Positions 18,431-26,297 of a stretch of DNA of 64,000 nucleotides are shown here, one piece after another. Source of the stretch: JBCDCE01 sp039182515 (lineage in GTDB: Bacteria; Pseudomonadota; Alphaproteobacteria; Rhodobacterales; Rhodobacteraceae). Under the pieces are notes generated by a model that saw only the letters and a program-made list of their open reading frames with translations, was not told where the DNA came from and searched no databases. The stretch is from the NCBI GenBank assembly GCA_039182515.1, contig JBCDCE010000008.1:13248-77247 (forward strand), in the 5' to 3' direction. Numbering within the stretch: position 1 is the stretch's first letter; each line of letters starts with the position of its first letter. A program made the position numbers and the translations under genes.

Positions 18431-21333
18431 CAGTAACTCCTGCGCAGATAAGCTTGGGCTTTTGCGGCGTGACGGATGCGTTTGCTGTCCAGAGGATTGG
18501 TCATCGACCAAGACGTCCAAATGCGGAACCCGCCAGGCAAATGCCCGCCACCGGCTGCACCCAGTGCAGAGAAGTGTTTGTCGAGGGCGGGAAATCCGCC
18601 CGCATCATTATCTTCAACTTTAATATGTCCCACCACAGGCGCAGCATAAGCGCGTTCGAGCTGGAGATTAAAGCAATTATAGGCAAAGCCGCCATTCCAC
18701 CACGGACCCGTCACGAAAGTTTGGTTCAAAATATCCGAGATTGCGCCAAAATCTGCGTAGTCGCTGAGCGGCTTGAGATCGTCGCGCTGGAAGAACTTTG
18801 CGTCGATTTGATGGGGGCTTTTGCTGGTTTTGGACGTGAAGCTTTCGTCATCCATTTTCAGCGTGGAGGGGGCTTTGTTCATGTCGTACATGGTTTTGCC
18901 TACAAAGATCGCCAGGCTGTTGTTGACATAAAGCCTACGCGGATAGAGCAGGTTGGCATCACCGCCGAGCTCTGTGCGCATGTAAGGAATGGCAAAGCTC
19001 GCTTCGAGATAGGGACTAAAGCTGATCGGCAAGAAACTTGAGCGCACCTTGTGATAAGCACAAAGCGAGATACCGACGGAATGGTATCCAGCGGGTGTGT
19101 GCGGGCAATTGCCCAACCATGCCCCTTCCGGCAGGAGCTTTTGCACCTCGTCGCGGGGCATCGCGTAAAAGACAAACCAGCCTGTCATTGAGCCGCGTGC
19201 AAAAAAGCCGCTGAGCGGCCAGGGTGCATCCGAGATCGAGTTGGTTTGATAAGCCGATTGCGCGACGGGCCCTGCATCAAAGGCCACGTCCTTTGCGCCG
19301 ACGTTCAGGAGCTTTTCGCCCGTCACCGCGCTGGCGGCTGCGATGCCAGACATGGTTGCAGCTTCGACACAGCCTGCGTTTAGCCCGCAGCGGGTCCAGT
19401 CGCCTGCAAGTGTTAGGTTCTCAAATCCGCTTTCATCTGGGGCCAAACGATGGGGTAAACTTCCCGCAACAGACAATACATAGCGTTCCGATCCATACAT
19501 GTTCACCCGGAAATACTGATCGTCGAAACGCGCCTCGCCGCTGCCCTTGCCGTGCAGGAGGCTGCGATCAAAGGTGCCGTTTTTATCAGCCTTGGGCCAG
19601 AACTTTGTAAGGGCCGTATCGGCCCAAACGGCCGTTTTGGCTTTGAAGCCATCGAGCGTTTGCCCGTCGACAGCCGGAGAGCAGAAGTAGGCGATGGATT
19701 TTGGGCCCGGCTCTGGCCATGCTTCGCGTGGCAGAAGGTGGCTCATATCGGCCCAGGTGTCTAATGGCTCTGCAAATCCTGTGATCACGGTGCGCATGGG
19801 GGGCTTAGGCAAGGCCGCCTCAGGGTTGTGTTCAGCAACAACACCGTCCCAGCCAAGCTCCTCAGCGGTTTTATCAACCCAGAATTGCGCCGCTTGCGTG
19901 GCCACGGTTTCAACCTCGCGCAACATACGCCGCCATCTTTGGCTGGCATGAGCAAGTTCTTGGGTCATGTAGGGAAGCGAGCCGATTGAGGCCCCTAAGA
20001 TCACATGGTCGAAGTCGCGCCCGTGCTCGAGATCGAACCATTCGCCCTTTGGTGGCTCTTTTTCGCATTCGAAATCCACGCCATCACGCTTGAGCTTTTC
20101 GCCATGTTTGAGCTTGTCCCATTTGGGCTCGGAGGGCCAACAGGGCAGGTTTTCCACGGTGACGAGCGGATCGTATTCCTCGTCTTTCAGATGGGCTTGG
20201 CGGACCATGGAAATGCGCTGAATGCGTTCTTTGTGTTCGCAAAGGTGCAATTCTCTGGCGGCTTCAAAGAAGTGAAACTTCACGCCCTTGGCTTTAAGAA
20301 CTTGGTAGTAAGGCCCGAAAATCGTATCGCCCATACCAGCTTGCATTTTGTGAAAAATGGCGCCCGCGTAGGTCAAAATTAGGCGACCCATCGCGCGGAT
20401 TGCGGTGCCTGCACCGGAGTTTCCGCGCGAAATATTGCTGTTTGGAAAGCCAAAGACAAAGTCATAACAGCCGCGGATCAGCACTGAGTTCATAGAGGCA
20501 TCCGTGGCCCCATTTTGCAAAAGCCAATCGGAGAACTCCCATTGGTCGAGCGGATCGTAGCCTTGTGCAAAGGTATCAGATGAGACCACACCATGGGCGT
20601 AGGCCATCGAGATATCCATGAGATAGAGGATGCGCCGGGTGGCGTCATCTTCCATGTTTTCTGCCGTCATTTGATCTTGCACGGCTTTTTGCGCATCGCG
20701 GATCAGGTCGACGAGAAGCGATTTTTGTTGCGGAACGTGTGCACCGGGATGACGTGGCATGCCGTGCGCATGGCTGTGTAGGCCAAATATCCGCGCCAAA
20801 AGATCGGCAAAGATGTCGACGCCAAGATGGTTCTTTGCCAGGCCCGCAAGCTCGCCTTTCTCTAAAAACTCTTTGAGGATGCTCATGCCTTCCAAAAACA
20901 TCTCAAACGGCGTTGGGGCTGTTGTGGCCGCCCCTGGGACTTTGTTGTTTTTCGGCAGGTCCACGAGCCAAGGGCGCCAGTCGCCGTTGCCGCGGTCTTC
21001 GGCAAGAAAAAGATGCGAAAGCGGTTTGAAAGCGGCCTCAAGGGTACCCAGTGGATCGTCCGCTTTGCGTAGGTCAAGCGTGACCAATTCTTCGTAGCAC
21101 GCGCGCATGTTGCGGAAGGCATTTTCGTAAAAACCGGCCCAAACATGAAGGCCGTGCTCTTCAATGCGTCCGCCTTTTTCCATGTTGCGCCCGGAGGCGC
21201 CTTTGCCTCCTAAACGCCATCCCATCTGGTATAGGTGGATTTCGTATTTTTTGTCCCAATCCGGCGTTTGTGTTATGGCATAAACAGCCGTTATGGCCCC
21301 AACACCACCGCCGATCACTGCAATTTTTTGCAT
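18430..21333 (-). CDS. FAD-dependent oxidoreductase fused to acetoacetate-decarboxylase-like domain
   Basis: About 967 residues from ATG 21333, with GAGGAG 5 bases upstream; a GTG at 21339 would sit on that ribosome site and is less likely. The N-terminal 620 or so residues carry a dinucleotide-binding start (AVIGGGVGAITAVYA), GWRLGGKGAS and a C-terminal LAGDWTRCGLNAGCVEAA. This is the pattern of carotenoid desaturase-like FAD/NAD(P) proteins (COG3349). The last 300 residues (from about 655) resemble acetoacetate decarboxylase-like beta proteins (SMTGWFVFYAMP, GYHSVGISLCAYHKV). Fusion of the two is uncommon. No substrate can be named. It is coupled to the cyclase/ATPase gene by a one-base TGATG overlap, so the enzyme and regulator are probably functionally linked. 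Confidence 0.8.
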   Translation of the reverse strand: MQKIAVIGGGVGAITAVYAITQTPDWDKKYEIHLYQMGWRLGGKGASGRNMEKGGRIEEHGLHVWAGFYENAFRNMRACYEELVTLDLRKADDPLGTLEAAFKPLSHLFLAEDRGNGDWRPWLVDLPKNNKVPGAATTAPTPFEMFLEGMSILKEFLEKGELAGLAKNHLGVDIFADLLARIFGLHSHAHGMPRHPGAHVPQQKSLLVDLIRDAQKAVQDQMTAENMEDDATRRILYLMDISMAYAHGVVSSDTFAQGYDPLDQWEFSDWLLQNGATDASMNSVLIRGCYDFVFGFPNSNISRGNSGAGTAIRAMGRLILTYAGAIFHKMQAGMGDTIFGPYYQVLKAKGVKFHFFEAARELHLCEHKERIQRISMVRQAHLKDEEYDPLVTVENLPCWPSEPKWDKLKHGEKLKRDGVDFECEKEPPKGEWFDLEHGRDFDHVILGASIGSLPYMTQELAHASQRWRRMLREVETVATQAAQFWVDKTAEELGWDGVVAEHNPEAALPKPPMRTVITGFAEPLDTWADMSHLLPREAWPEPGPKSIAYFCSPAVDGQTLDGFKAKTAVWADTALTKFWPKADKNGTFDRSLLHGKGSGEARFDDQYFRVNMYGSERYVLSVAGSLPHRLAPDESGFENLTLAGDWTRCGLNAGCVEAATMSGIAAASAVTGEKLLNVGAKDVAFDAGPVAQSAYQTNSISDAPWPLSGFFARGSMTGWFVFYAMPRDEVQKLLPEGAWLGNCPHTPAGYHSVGISLCAYHKVRSSFLPISFSPYLEASFAIPYMRTELGGDANLLYPRRLYVNNSLAIFVGKTMYDMNKAPSTLKMDDESFTSKTSKSPHQIDAKFFQRDDLKPLSDYADFGAISDILNQTFVTGPWWNGGFAYNCFNLQLERAYAAPVVGHIKVEDNDAGGFPALDKHFSALGAAGGGHLPGGFRIWTSWSMTNPLDSKRIRHAAKAQAYLRRSY

Positions 21334-21439
21334 GACCACTCCTCAATATATATTTTTATAAAAACCGATTGTACCGGAACTGCACAGTTCACACAGACGA
21401 TCTGTCACCCCTCATGCCTTTATCCTTAGGCGTGTGATT

Positions 21440-22129
21440 CTACTGTGACAAGAGGGCTTGGGGCTTCACCAACGTTACCCGTTTGCGTTGTGCTTTAATG
21501 ATACCATTCCGGGTAAGCGACGACATCGCGCGACTGACTGCTTCGCGATTGGCGCCGATGGCATTGCCAATTTCAGCATGTGTGGGCATTTGATCCAGCT
21601 CTGCCCCTTCGCGAAAACGGCCCTGTTCGAGCGCTGTGCGCAGGATTAAGGCGCAGACGCGTTCTTTCACACTAAAGGTTGTGAGCTGACTAAAACGTTC
21701 GGAGATATCGCGCACGTAGGCAACGAGGCTGCGCGTGACTGCGCGTTGAAGCGTAATCTGGGTTTCCATCGCGTTAAGAAAGACCGCCTGCGGCATGACC
21801 AAGATCTCTGTCGCACCCTGGCTTGCGACATAAACATCTAAGGACCGAGGTTTGCCGTCGATGGCCGAAAGCTCGCCAAAAACACGGCCAGGCCCCATGC
21901 GCGAAAAGAGCACTTCACGGCCGTCTTCTGTGCCAAAGGCGGCAAAGAGCATGCCCGAGCAAATGAGATAGAGATCGCGTGTGTCGTCGCTACGGTGAAC
22001 CACAGGCTCGCCAGGGTAGAACTTTCGGCGCAGGCAGGCCTTTTGGAGCTCATTGGCGGCGTCTGAGCTCAACTCGGCGAACCAATCGAAATCGGCCACA
22101 TGCTGAAAAGTATGATCAGATCGCGTCAA
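21440..22129 (-). CDS. Crp/Fnr-family transcription regulator
   Basis: 229 residues. The N-terminal cyclic-nucleotide-binding-like barrel has GRVFGELSAIDGKPRSLDVYV, close to the phosphate-binding cassette of cAMP receptor proteins (FGELSxxDGxPRS). A dimer helix follows, then a C-terminal winged helix HTH_Crp with recognition region THAEIGNAIGANREAVSRAMSSL. No cysteine cluster for an Fnr-type iron-sulfur centre is seen at the N-terminus. The cassette with PRS fits cAMP or cGMP binding, and a class III cyclase is encoded nearby on the same strand, so a local cyclase-receptor circuit is plausible but unproven. It lies 106 bases downstream of the FAD/decarboxylase gene start and is transcribed separately or as the leader gene. 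Confidence 0.9.
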   Translation of the reverse strand: MTRSDHTFQHVADFDWFAELSSDAANELQKACLRRKFYPGEPVVHRSDDTRDLYLICSGMLFAAFGTEDGREVLFSRMGPGRVFGELSAIDGKPRSLDVYVASQGATEILVMPQAVFLNAMETQITLQRAVTRSLVAYVRDISERFSQLTTFSVKERVCALILRTALEQGRFREGAELDQMPTHAEIGNAIGANREAVSRAMSSLTRNGIIKAQRKRVTLVKPQALLSQ

Positions 22130-22336
22130 AATTGCTCCACCCCAGCGACTGGGTAGGCCGCCCAGGGCTTGGGATCAACGCGAGCGCTAATTTTCCTAAC
22201 ACTTTTTTCGCGAGTGTGTCGCAGCGCACAGTTTTGGCTTTTGGACCGTGCGAACGTCTCCCCACGGCTGATGAGTGACAGCCGCGATTTAAGTGCCAAA
22301 GACTTTTTAAAGAAAACGATTTGAGAATGTTTGGAA

Positions 22337-22530
22337 AACCGGTGGTGAGGGAGCAGCGCCCGAACCACCGGTTCTTTCAATGTGTAGCCGTGTTTTGACG
22401 CAATGGTGTGCGATTTCGCGATGGTATCGCAGTGTTATCTCGAGGCCCGGGCCAATGTTCCCTCCGGAGACGTCTCGAGAAACTTGGCCCGGACCTCCAT
22501 TCCCTGGCTCCATGGTCCGGGCCTTTTTTT
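22337..22530 (+). ncRNA. possible small RNA or structured leader before the type III cluster
   Basis: Gene-free stretch 22130-22837. It holds a perfect 10-bp stem (AACCGGTGGT 22337-22346 with ACCACCGGTT 22364-22373) and, further on, three mutually exclusive pairing segments ending in a strong terminator on the plus strand. No convincing open frame covers it. It could be an independent small RNA, or an attenuator for the type III genes that start at 22838. Nothing else was recognised in the remaining bases. Confidence 0.4.
22486..22530 (+). terminator. rho-independent terminator with competing anti-terminator stem
   Basis: GGCCCGGACC (22486-22495) pairs perfectly with GGTCCGGGCC (22514-22523) around an 18-base loop, followed by seven T (22524-22530). 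Segment CCGGGCCAA (22447-22455) can instead pair with TTGGCCCGG (22484-22492), which would break the terminator. This is the geometry of an attenuator. Confidence 0.85.
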
Positions 22531-22837
22531 AGCTTCAGACACCAAGCTTGAATGTCATGTGTTTGTTGTAAGCCTGGCGCGGACCTGAATGGCGAGCCGG
22601 CAGTTTGTTGCCGGTCGCTTGGTCGCCGTAAAGCATTCCAAAATTGCTATGTTTTCCAGGGCGTTCCACGTGATGAGGCAGATGCAGGGTATAAGTTCTA
22701 ACTTACAGGGTCTTGGTTCAGTGCGATTTTTTTTGGCAGCCATATAAGACAGCTTGGCTAAACTCGTCTTTTTTACTATGATGAGCTGTGGGATTCTTCT
22801 GCGCTGTTGCAGAAGACTAGTAAATGGGTGGTTGGAA

Positions 22838-22993
22838 ATGGAACCAGTTGGTACCGCAGCGGGCCAAGCGCAAGCCGCAAGCCTCAATCAGCAAAATCAA
22901 GATCTCGCCGAGCAGATGACGGAAGAGTTTTTCCAGCTCTGGATGGATAGTGAGTTCGTCGAAGAATATGTGATGGACGGCGAGGAAGACTGA
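22838..22993 (+). CDS. small acidic protein at the head of the type III cluster
   Basis: 51 residues if translated from ATG 22838 (MEPVGTAAGQ); an in-frame start at 22754 would add an unlikely leader. It is acidic and helical, ending FVEEYVMDGEED. I do not recognise a family. It lies 53 bases before the inner-rod-like gene and is probably the first gene of the type III operon. A small helical protein of this size could be a needle chaperone of the YscE kind or an early export component, but there is no sequence motif to prove it. Confidence 0.5.
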   Translation: MEPVGTAAGQAQAASLNQQNQDLAEQMTEEFFQLWMDSEFVEEYVMDGEED

Positions 22994-23046
22994 GTTTTTT
23001 TGTGTGTAACGAGTGTAGAAATGCGGATCAGATCTGGGGGGATTAG

Positions 23047-23430
23047 ATGACGCAAGCAGTTTCAGCGGTGATGTCCGAAGACAACGTCGCAAAGGTCTAT
23101 GGTGGGGCGAGTACGCAAGACCTAGATCAAAACCAGTTTATGGAAGCCTTTGACAAAGGCCTAGACACGCTTTCGGCGCGGCCTGAGTTTTCTGGAGACA
23201 CGAGCGCGCTCGATCAAATATCAGGCGCCTATGGCGGCGATGTGGGTGTCGAGAAAGCCGATATCATATCGGAGACCTCCCAAACGGCAGGCGAAGCCGG
23301 CCAAGCCAAGACTGAGACAATGGAAAGCCGGTTTCAAAGCCTCTACTTTGAACTTACACACTACCAAGTGGCCTGGCGAATTGCTCAAAGCGTACAGCGC
23401 GATATCAGCCAAGTCCTGCGCGGAAGCTGA
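23047..23430 (+). CDS. sctI: type III secretion inner-rod-like protein
   Basis: 127 residues without signal peptide. The N-terminal 90 residues are polar and low in structure; the C-terminal 36 (MESRFQSLYFELTHYQVAW onward, ending RDISQVLRGS) form one long amphipathic helix. That is the layout of SctI/YscI/PrgJ inner-rod proteins, which polymerise through a conserved C-terminal helix at the base of the needle. The position directly before sctD also fits. The match is by architecture and context rather than by strong identity. A short related segment (RFQDLY) recurs in the small protein at 28589-28762. Confidence 0.65.
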   Translation: MTQAVSAVMSEDNVAKVYGGASTQDLDQNQFMEAFDKGLDTLSARPEFSGDTSALDQISGAYGGDVGVEKADIISETSQTAGEAGQAKTETMESRFQSLYFELTHYQVAWRIAQSVQRDISQVLRGS

Positions 23431-23443
23431 TTGATGATGCGCT

Positions 23444-24436
23444 ATGAGTATTGCTAGTCTCTCGTCTCACAAAAAAATCCTGAATGCGACCAAAGCGAAT
23501 TTGGTAGAACGCGTTGGGTTCGCGCCCAAAGCGACTGAGATCTCTGTGAGCATAACAGGTGGCATGGCGCAAAGCGCCGCGCGATCAATGCACGTCAGCG
23601 AGTTGACACTTGGTGCACAGATTGGATCGGACGTGGTGCTTTTGGATGAAGGCGTTGCCGATATTCATGCAAAACTACGTTTAGAGAGGTCCGCCTTCGG
23701 TACCCTCGTGCACATCGAAGCCCTAGGTGGGCCGGTAGACATCGATGGTCAGACCTTGGCCATGGGTGATACCAAAGACGAGACGTTGTTGCCGGTTACA
23801 TTGGGTTTGGGCAGCGCAACACTTTTGATCGACAAGCCTGCAAGCCGAATGGCCGGGGTCGTTGGGAAGTCCGCGAAAGTTCGGCGGTTTGATCCTGTCA
23901 TCTTGATGTCGCTGGCAGGGCTTGTCGCTGTCCTTCTATTTGGGTTCTTGTGGCCGCTGCTCGAGCGAAACAACCAATACACAATCGACATCAATACGCC
24001 GCAGTACGAACAGCAGGTTGCGATGGTCCCAAGCACCGATTGGGAAAAACAATTTGAGATCCAAGCGCGCGATCTCGGCCTTTCAGAGGTGGTTTCGGCG
24101 TCTCTTGTTTCTGAGGGGATTTTGCGTGTTGAAGGGCAATTGCCTGAAGGGAAAATCCAAGAGTATCGGGCTTTGCAAGCTTGGTACGATGGCCAATTAG
24201 ATCCGCCGTCCGCCATTTGGGCGGTGCAGCAGCGTGCGCAACTGGGCAAAATGCCCAACATTGCGATGGTGCGCTTCAGCGAGCCCGCGGCGGTGATCTT
24301 GAAGTCCGGCTCTGTGATTACATTGGGTGAAGAAGTGTCTGAAGGCTGGGTTCTCGACGCTATTTCCGACAATACACTGTCATTGGTTCGTGACACGGAA
24401 ACGCAGATCATTGAATTTCGGGCGGCCCTTCAATGA
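23444..24436 (+). CDS. sctD: type III secretion inner-membrane ring protein
   Basis: 330 residues. A cytoplasmic N-terminal part (about 1-148) has the beta pattern of the degenerate FHA domain of SctD/YscD (LTLGAQIGSDVVLLDEG, ADIHAKL). One membrane helix lies at about 151-173, and the rest is periplasmic with at least one ring-building-motif-like segment and a final GSVITLGEEVSEGWVLDAI stretch. SctD builds the outer of the two inner-membrane rings together with SctJ. The N-terminal FHA-like region and single central membrane span match the family; overall it is a little shorter than YscD (about 420). It follows sctI by 13 bases and overlaps the next gene by ATGA. Confidence 0.85.
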   Translation: MSIASLSSHKKILNATKANLVERVGFAPKATEISVSITGGMAQSAARSMHVSELTLGAQIGSDVVLLDEGVADIHAKLRLERSAFGTLVHIEALGGPVDIDGQTLAMGDTKDETLLPVTLGLGSATLLIDKPASRMAGVVGKSAKVRRFDPVILMSLAGLVAVLLFGFLWPLLERNNQYTIDINTPQYEQQVAMVPSTDWEKQFEIQARDLGLSEVVSASLVSEGILRVEGQLPEGKIQEYRALQAWYDGQLDPPSAIWAVQQRAQLGKMPNIAMVRFSEPAAVILKSGSVITLGEEVSEGWVLDAISDNTLSLVRDTETQIIEFRAALQ

Positions 24437-24873
24437 GCCGTTTAAGGATCTCTTCGGGGCGGCCCCCAACGCCCCCGGCCCAGCCCGCTGGTGTGCAAAA
24501 GCAAAATGGTGCGTCTGTGGAGTCCGCCCAGGTGCAGGCTCCAGCATCTGCAAAAAAGACTAACGCCGTTGCCGCAATCAAAGAGACCTTTGTGTCATCG
24601 CTCTCTTCGCTGCGACGACCTCCCCCCATGCCCTTGGGCGGACAGCGGGGTGAGGGACCAACGACAGCAGAACTTTTTCCGGAAGAATTGGAAGATCTCG
24701 AAACCCGCTCGACCGAAGAGGTTTCTGGGGATTTGGCGATGCTGTATCTGAACTTTTTTCCCTTGGCTCAAGAAGAGGCGGACGGCGATTTGACCGCGGC
24801 CTTTGAGCAAATGGGCGAATTGATGCGGGAATATGAGCATATCCGTATGCTCAAAACCGGAGAGCTGGGATGA
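24433..24873 (+). CDS. hypothetical type III cluster protein, Pro-rich then helical
   Basis: 146 residues with no recognised family. Residues 1-75 are rich in Pro, Ala, Gln and Lys and look disordered (RPPTPPAQPAGVQ, RRPPPMPLGG). Residues 80-146 are acidic and helical. No signal peptide or membrane segment. ATGA overlaps with sctD before it and with the TPR-like gene after it indicate coupled translation and a stable operon position. It might be a secretion substrate, chaperone or regulator of this system. A ruler (SctP) is otherwise missing from the cluster, but I see no T3S4 switch-domain pattern here. Confidence 0.6.
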   Translation: MSRLRISSGRPPTPPAQPAGVQKQNGASVESAQVQAPASAKKTNAVAAIKETFVSSLSSLRRPPPMPLGGQRGEGPTTAELFPEELEDLETRSTEEVSGDLAMLYLNFFPLAQEEADGDLTAAFEQMGELMREYEHIRMLKTGELG

Positions 24874-25241
24874 ACGTAGACCCAACTTCTTTTGAGCCGA
24901 ACTTCCCTGTTGGCGGATTGGGGGGGCAAGACGCGAAGCGTTATGCCGCGACGCTTCGCCAGGTGGCTGTATTCCAGATGACGCATGGTGCTTTGCCGAT
25001 GGCCGAACGGCTGACGCGTGTTGCCCTTTGGCTTGATCCTGAAACGGGTCGCAATTGGCGTTTACGCGCACATTGTCTGGCACGCATGAATAATCCGCGC
25101 GAGGCTTTGCGACTTTTAAGCCAGGCGCGCTCGCGCGGTATTGGTGGAATTGGACTGCGAGATCTTTTGTCTGTTGGGTGGTCTTTTGCTCGGTCTGGAT
25201 ATCTGGCTGAGGCCCGCAAGTTCCTGCTCTTTGAGAAGTGA
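24870..25241 (+). CDS. TPR-like chaperone, YscG/SctG type
   Basis: 123 residues, all helical, with tetratricopeptide-like pairs (MAERLTRVALWLDPETGRNW; LARMNNPREALRLLSQARSRG; SVGWSFARSGYLAEARKFLL). In Ysc-type systems a small TPR protein of this size (YscG/PscG) holds the needle subunit in the cytoplasm together with a small partner (YscE). Location between sctD and the secretin-like gene agrees with such a role. The assignment to SctG is an inference from size and TPR pattern; it could be a chaperone for the collagen-like protein if that is the needle-like substrate. Confidence 0.65.
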   Translation: MNVDPTSFEPNFPVGGLGGQDAKRYAATLRQVAVFQMTHGALPMAERLTRVALWLDPETGRNWRLRAHCLARMNNPREALRLLSQARSRGIGGIGLRDLLSVGWSFARSGYLAEARKFLLFEK

Positions 25242-25656
25242 AATTAGACCAAATTTTTGGGTACAAAAATTAGGACCATTTTTTGCTAAAAATTTGAGCT
25301 TTTTGGATTATCAATTTGTGACAGTTGTTGACTGGCTTTCGAATCGAATGAAGCTTTTTTTCGGCGAATAATTTCCTCACAAAATCCCCAAATTGAATCA
25401 GAAGATTCGGGACAGTTTCGTTCCGTCTCTTTGAATAAGGTTGTGTTGTTTGAATTGAATTTTTTCACCCAAAGGTAGAGCTGAATGGGCTCAAGTGGAA
25501 ACAATACATTTCAAAATTGAATTTTGTTCAAAATGTGGCAACAATAAGAAAAACTTGCCACATTCCCGACAAATTTCTGGATTTTTGTATTCACTTCGCT
25601 CAATATCTACGAGCAACGAGTGACCGGGTGGGTCGCGCAACGGTGGGTGAGGCCGA
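25242..25656 (+). other. AT-rich intergenic region inside the type III cluster
   Basis: 415 bases without a credible gene, visibly richer in A and T than the neighbours. It contains an inverted repeat AATGTGGCAA (25532-25541) / TTGCCACATT (25555-25564) with a 13-base spacer and several AAAATTGAATTTTG-like runs. It probably holds the promoter and control region of the second half of the cluster (sctC-like, collagen-like and export genes). No specific promoter match is claimed. Confidence 0.6.
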
Positions 25657-26268
25657 ATGCGTAAGTGGTTTAAAGTGTTGAATGTTCCGGCTGTGGTGGG
25701 CGCAGCCTTTACGCTATTTTTTGTCGGAACAACTCCCACTGTTGCGCCCGCTCAAGGGTATTCAGTTTATTTTGCGGATGCGCCGTTATCTTTGGCGCTT
25801 TCTGTTGTTGAGCGCGATTTAGGGGTGGAATTCTCTGTTGAGGGGTCGCAGCGGCATCGCATTAAGAACTTGTCGATTTCAGGTTCTCCAAATGATGTAA
25901 TTGCTGCTTTGATGGAAGAAACTGGCCACTCATCTTTCGAATTTAATGGTCAAATTTTTGTTTCACCGTCTGACGAACGAGAAGTTCGTTTGATTAGATT
26001 ACAAGAAATAAATGCCGAAATGGCTGTAAGCGCATTAGACGAAGCCGGGCTCATTTTGGATGATTTTGATATCACCCAGGTTGCTAATGGAAAGGCCTTG
26101 GTGGTGTCTGGCCCCGTAAAATATCTCGCGATAGCTGAGAGCGTTATAGCGTCGGTTGTTGTTGAGCCTGAATCAGTTGAGCCCCCAGTGCGTGTGCGAC
26201 GGGGAGGTAGACTAGATGCCGAGGATGGCTTGTCCATTTCGGCGCAAACCACGGTGCAAGAGCCGTGA
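25657..26268 (+). CDS. sctC: SctC-like secretin fragment: periplasmic N-domains only
   Basis: 203 residues: a signal peptide ending near APAQG, then N0-like domain (YFADAPLSLALSVVERDLGVEF, LSISGSPNDVIAALMEETG) and an N1-like domain (VRLIRLQEINAEMAVSALDEAG). A short tail ends QTTVQEP. The outer-membrane secretin barrel (about 250 more residues) is absent. Rhizobial systems split SctC into RhcC1 (N-domains) and RhcC2 (barrel); this looks like RhcC1, but no RhcC2 is present in the window. The gene is more AT-rich than its neighbours. A truncated secretin is the alternative, but the frame ends cleanly, with a new gene 29 bases later. Confidence 0.75.
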   Translation: MRKWFKVLNVPAVVGAAFTLFFVGTTPTVAPAQGYSVYFADAPLSLALSVVERDLGVEFSVEGSQRHRIKNLSISGSPNDVIAALMEETGHSSFEFNGQIFVSPSDEREVRLIRLQEINAEMAVSALDEAGLILDDFDITQVANGKALVVSGPVKYLAIAESVIASVVVEPESVEPPVRVRRGGRLDAEDGLSISAQTTVQEP

Positions 26269-26297
26269 CTTTTTTAGTGTAAGAGGGATCGTACTAA

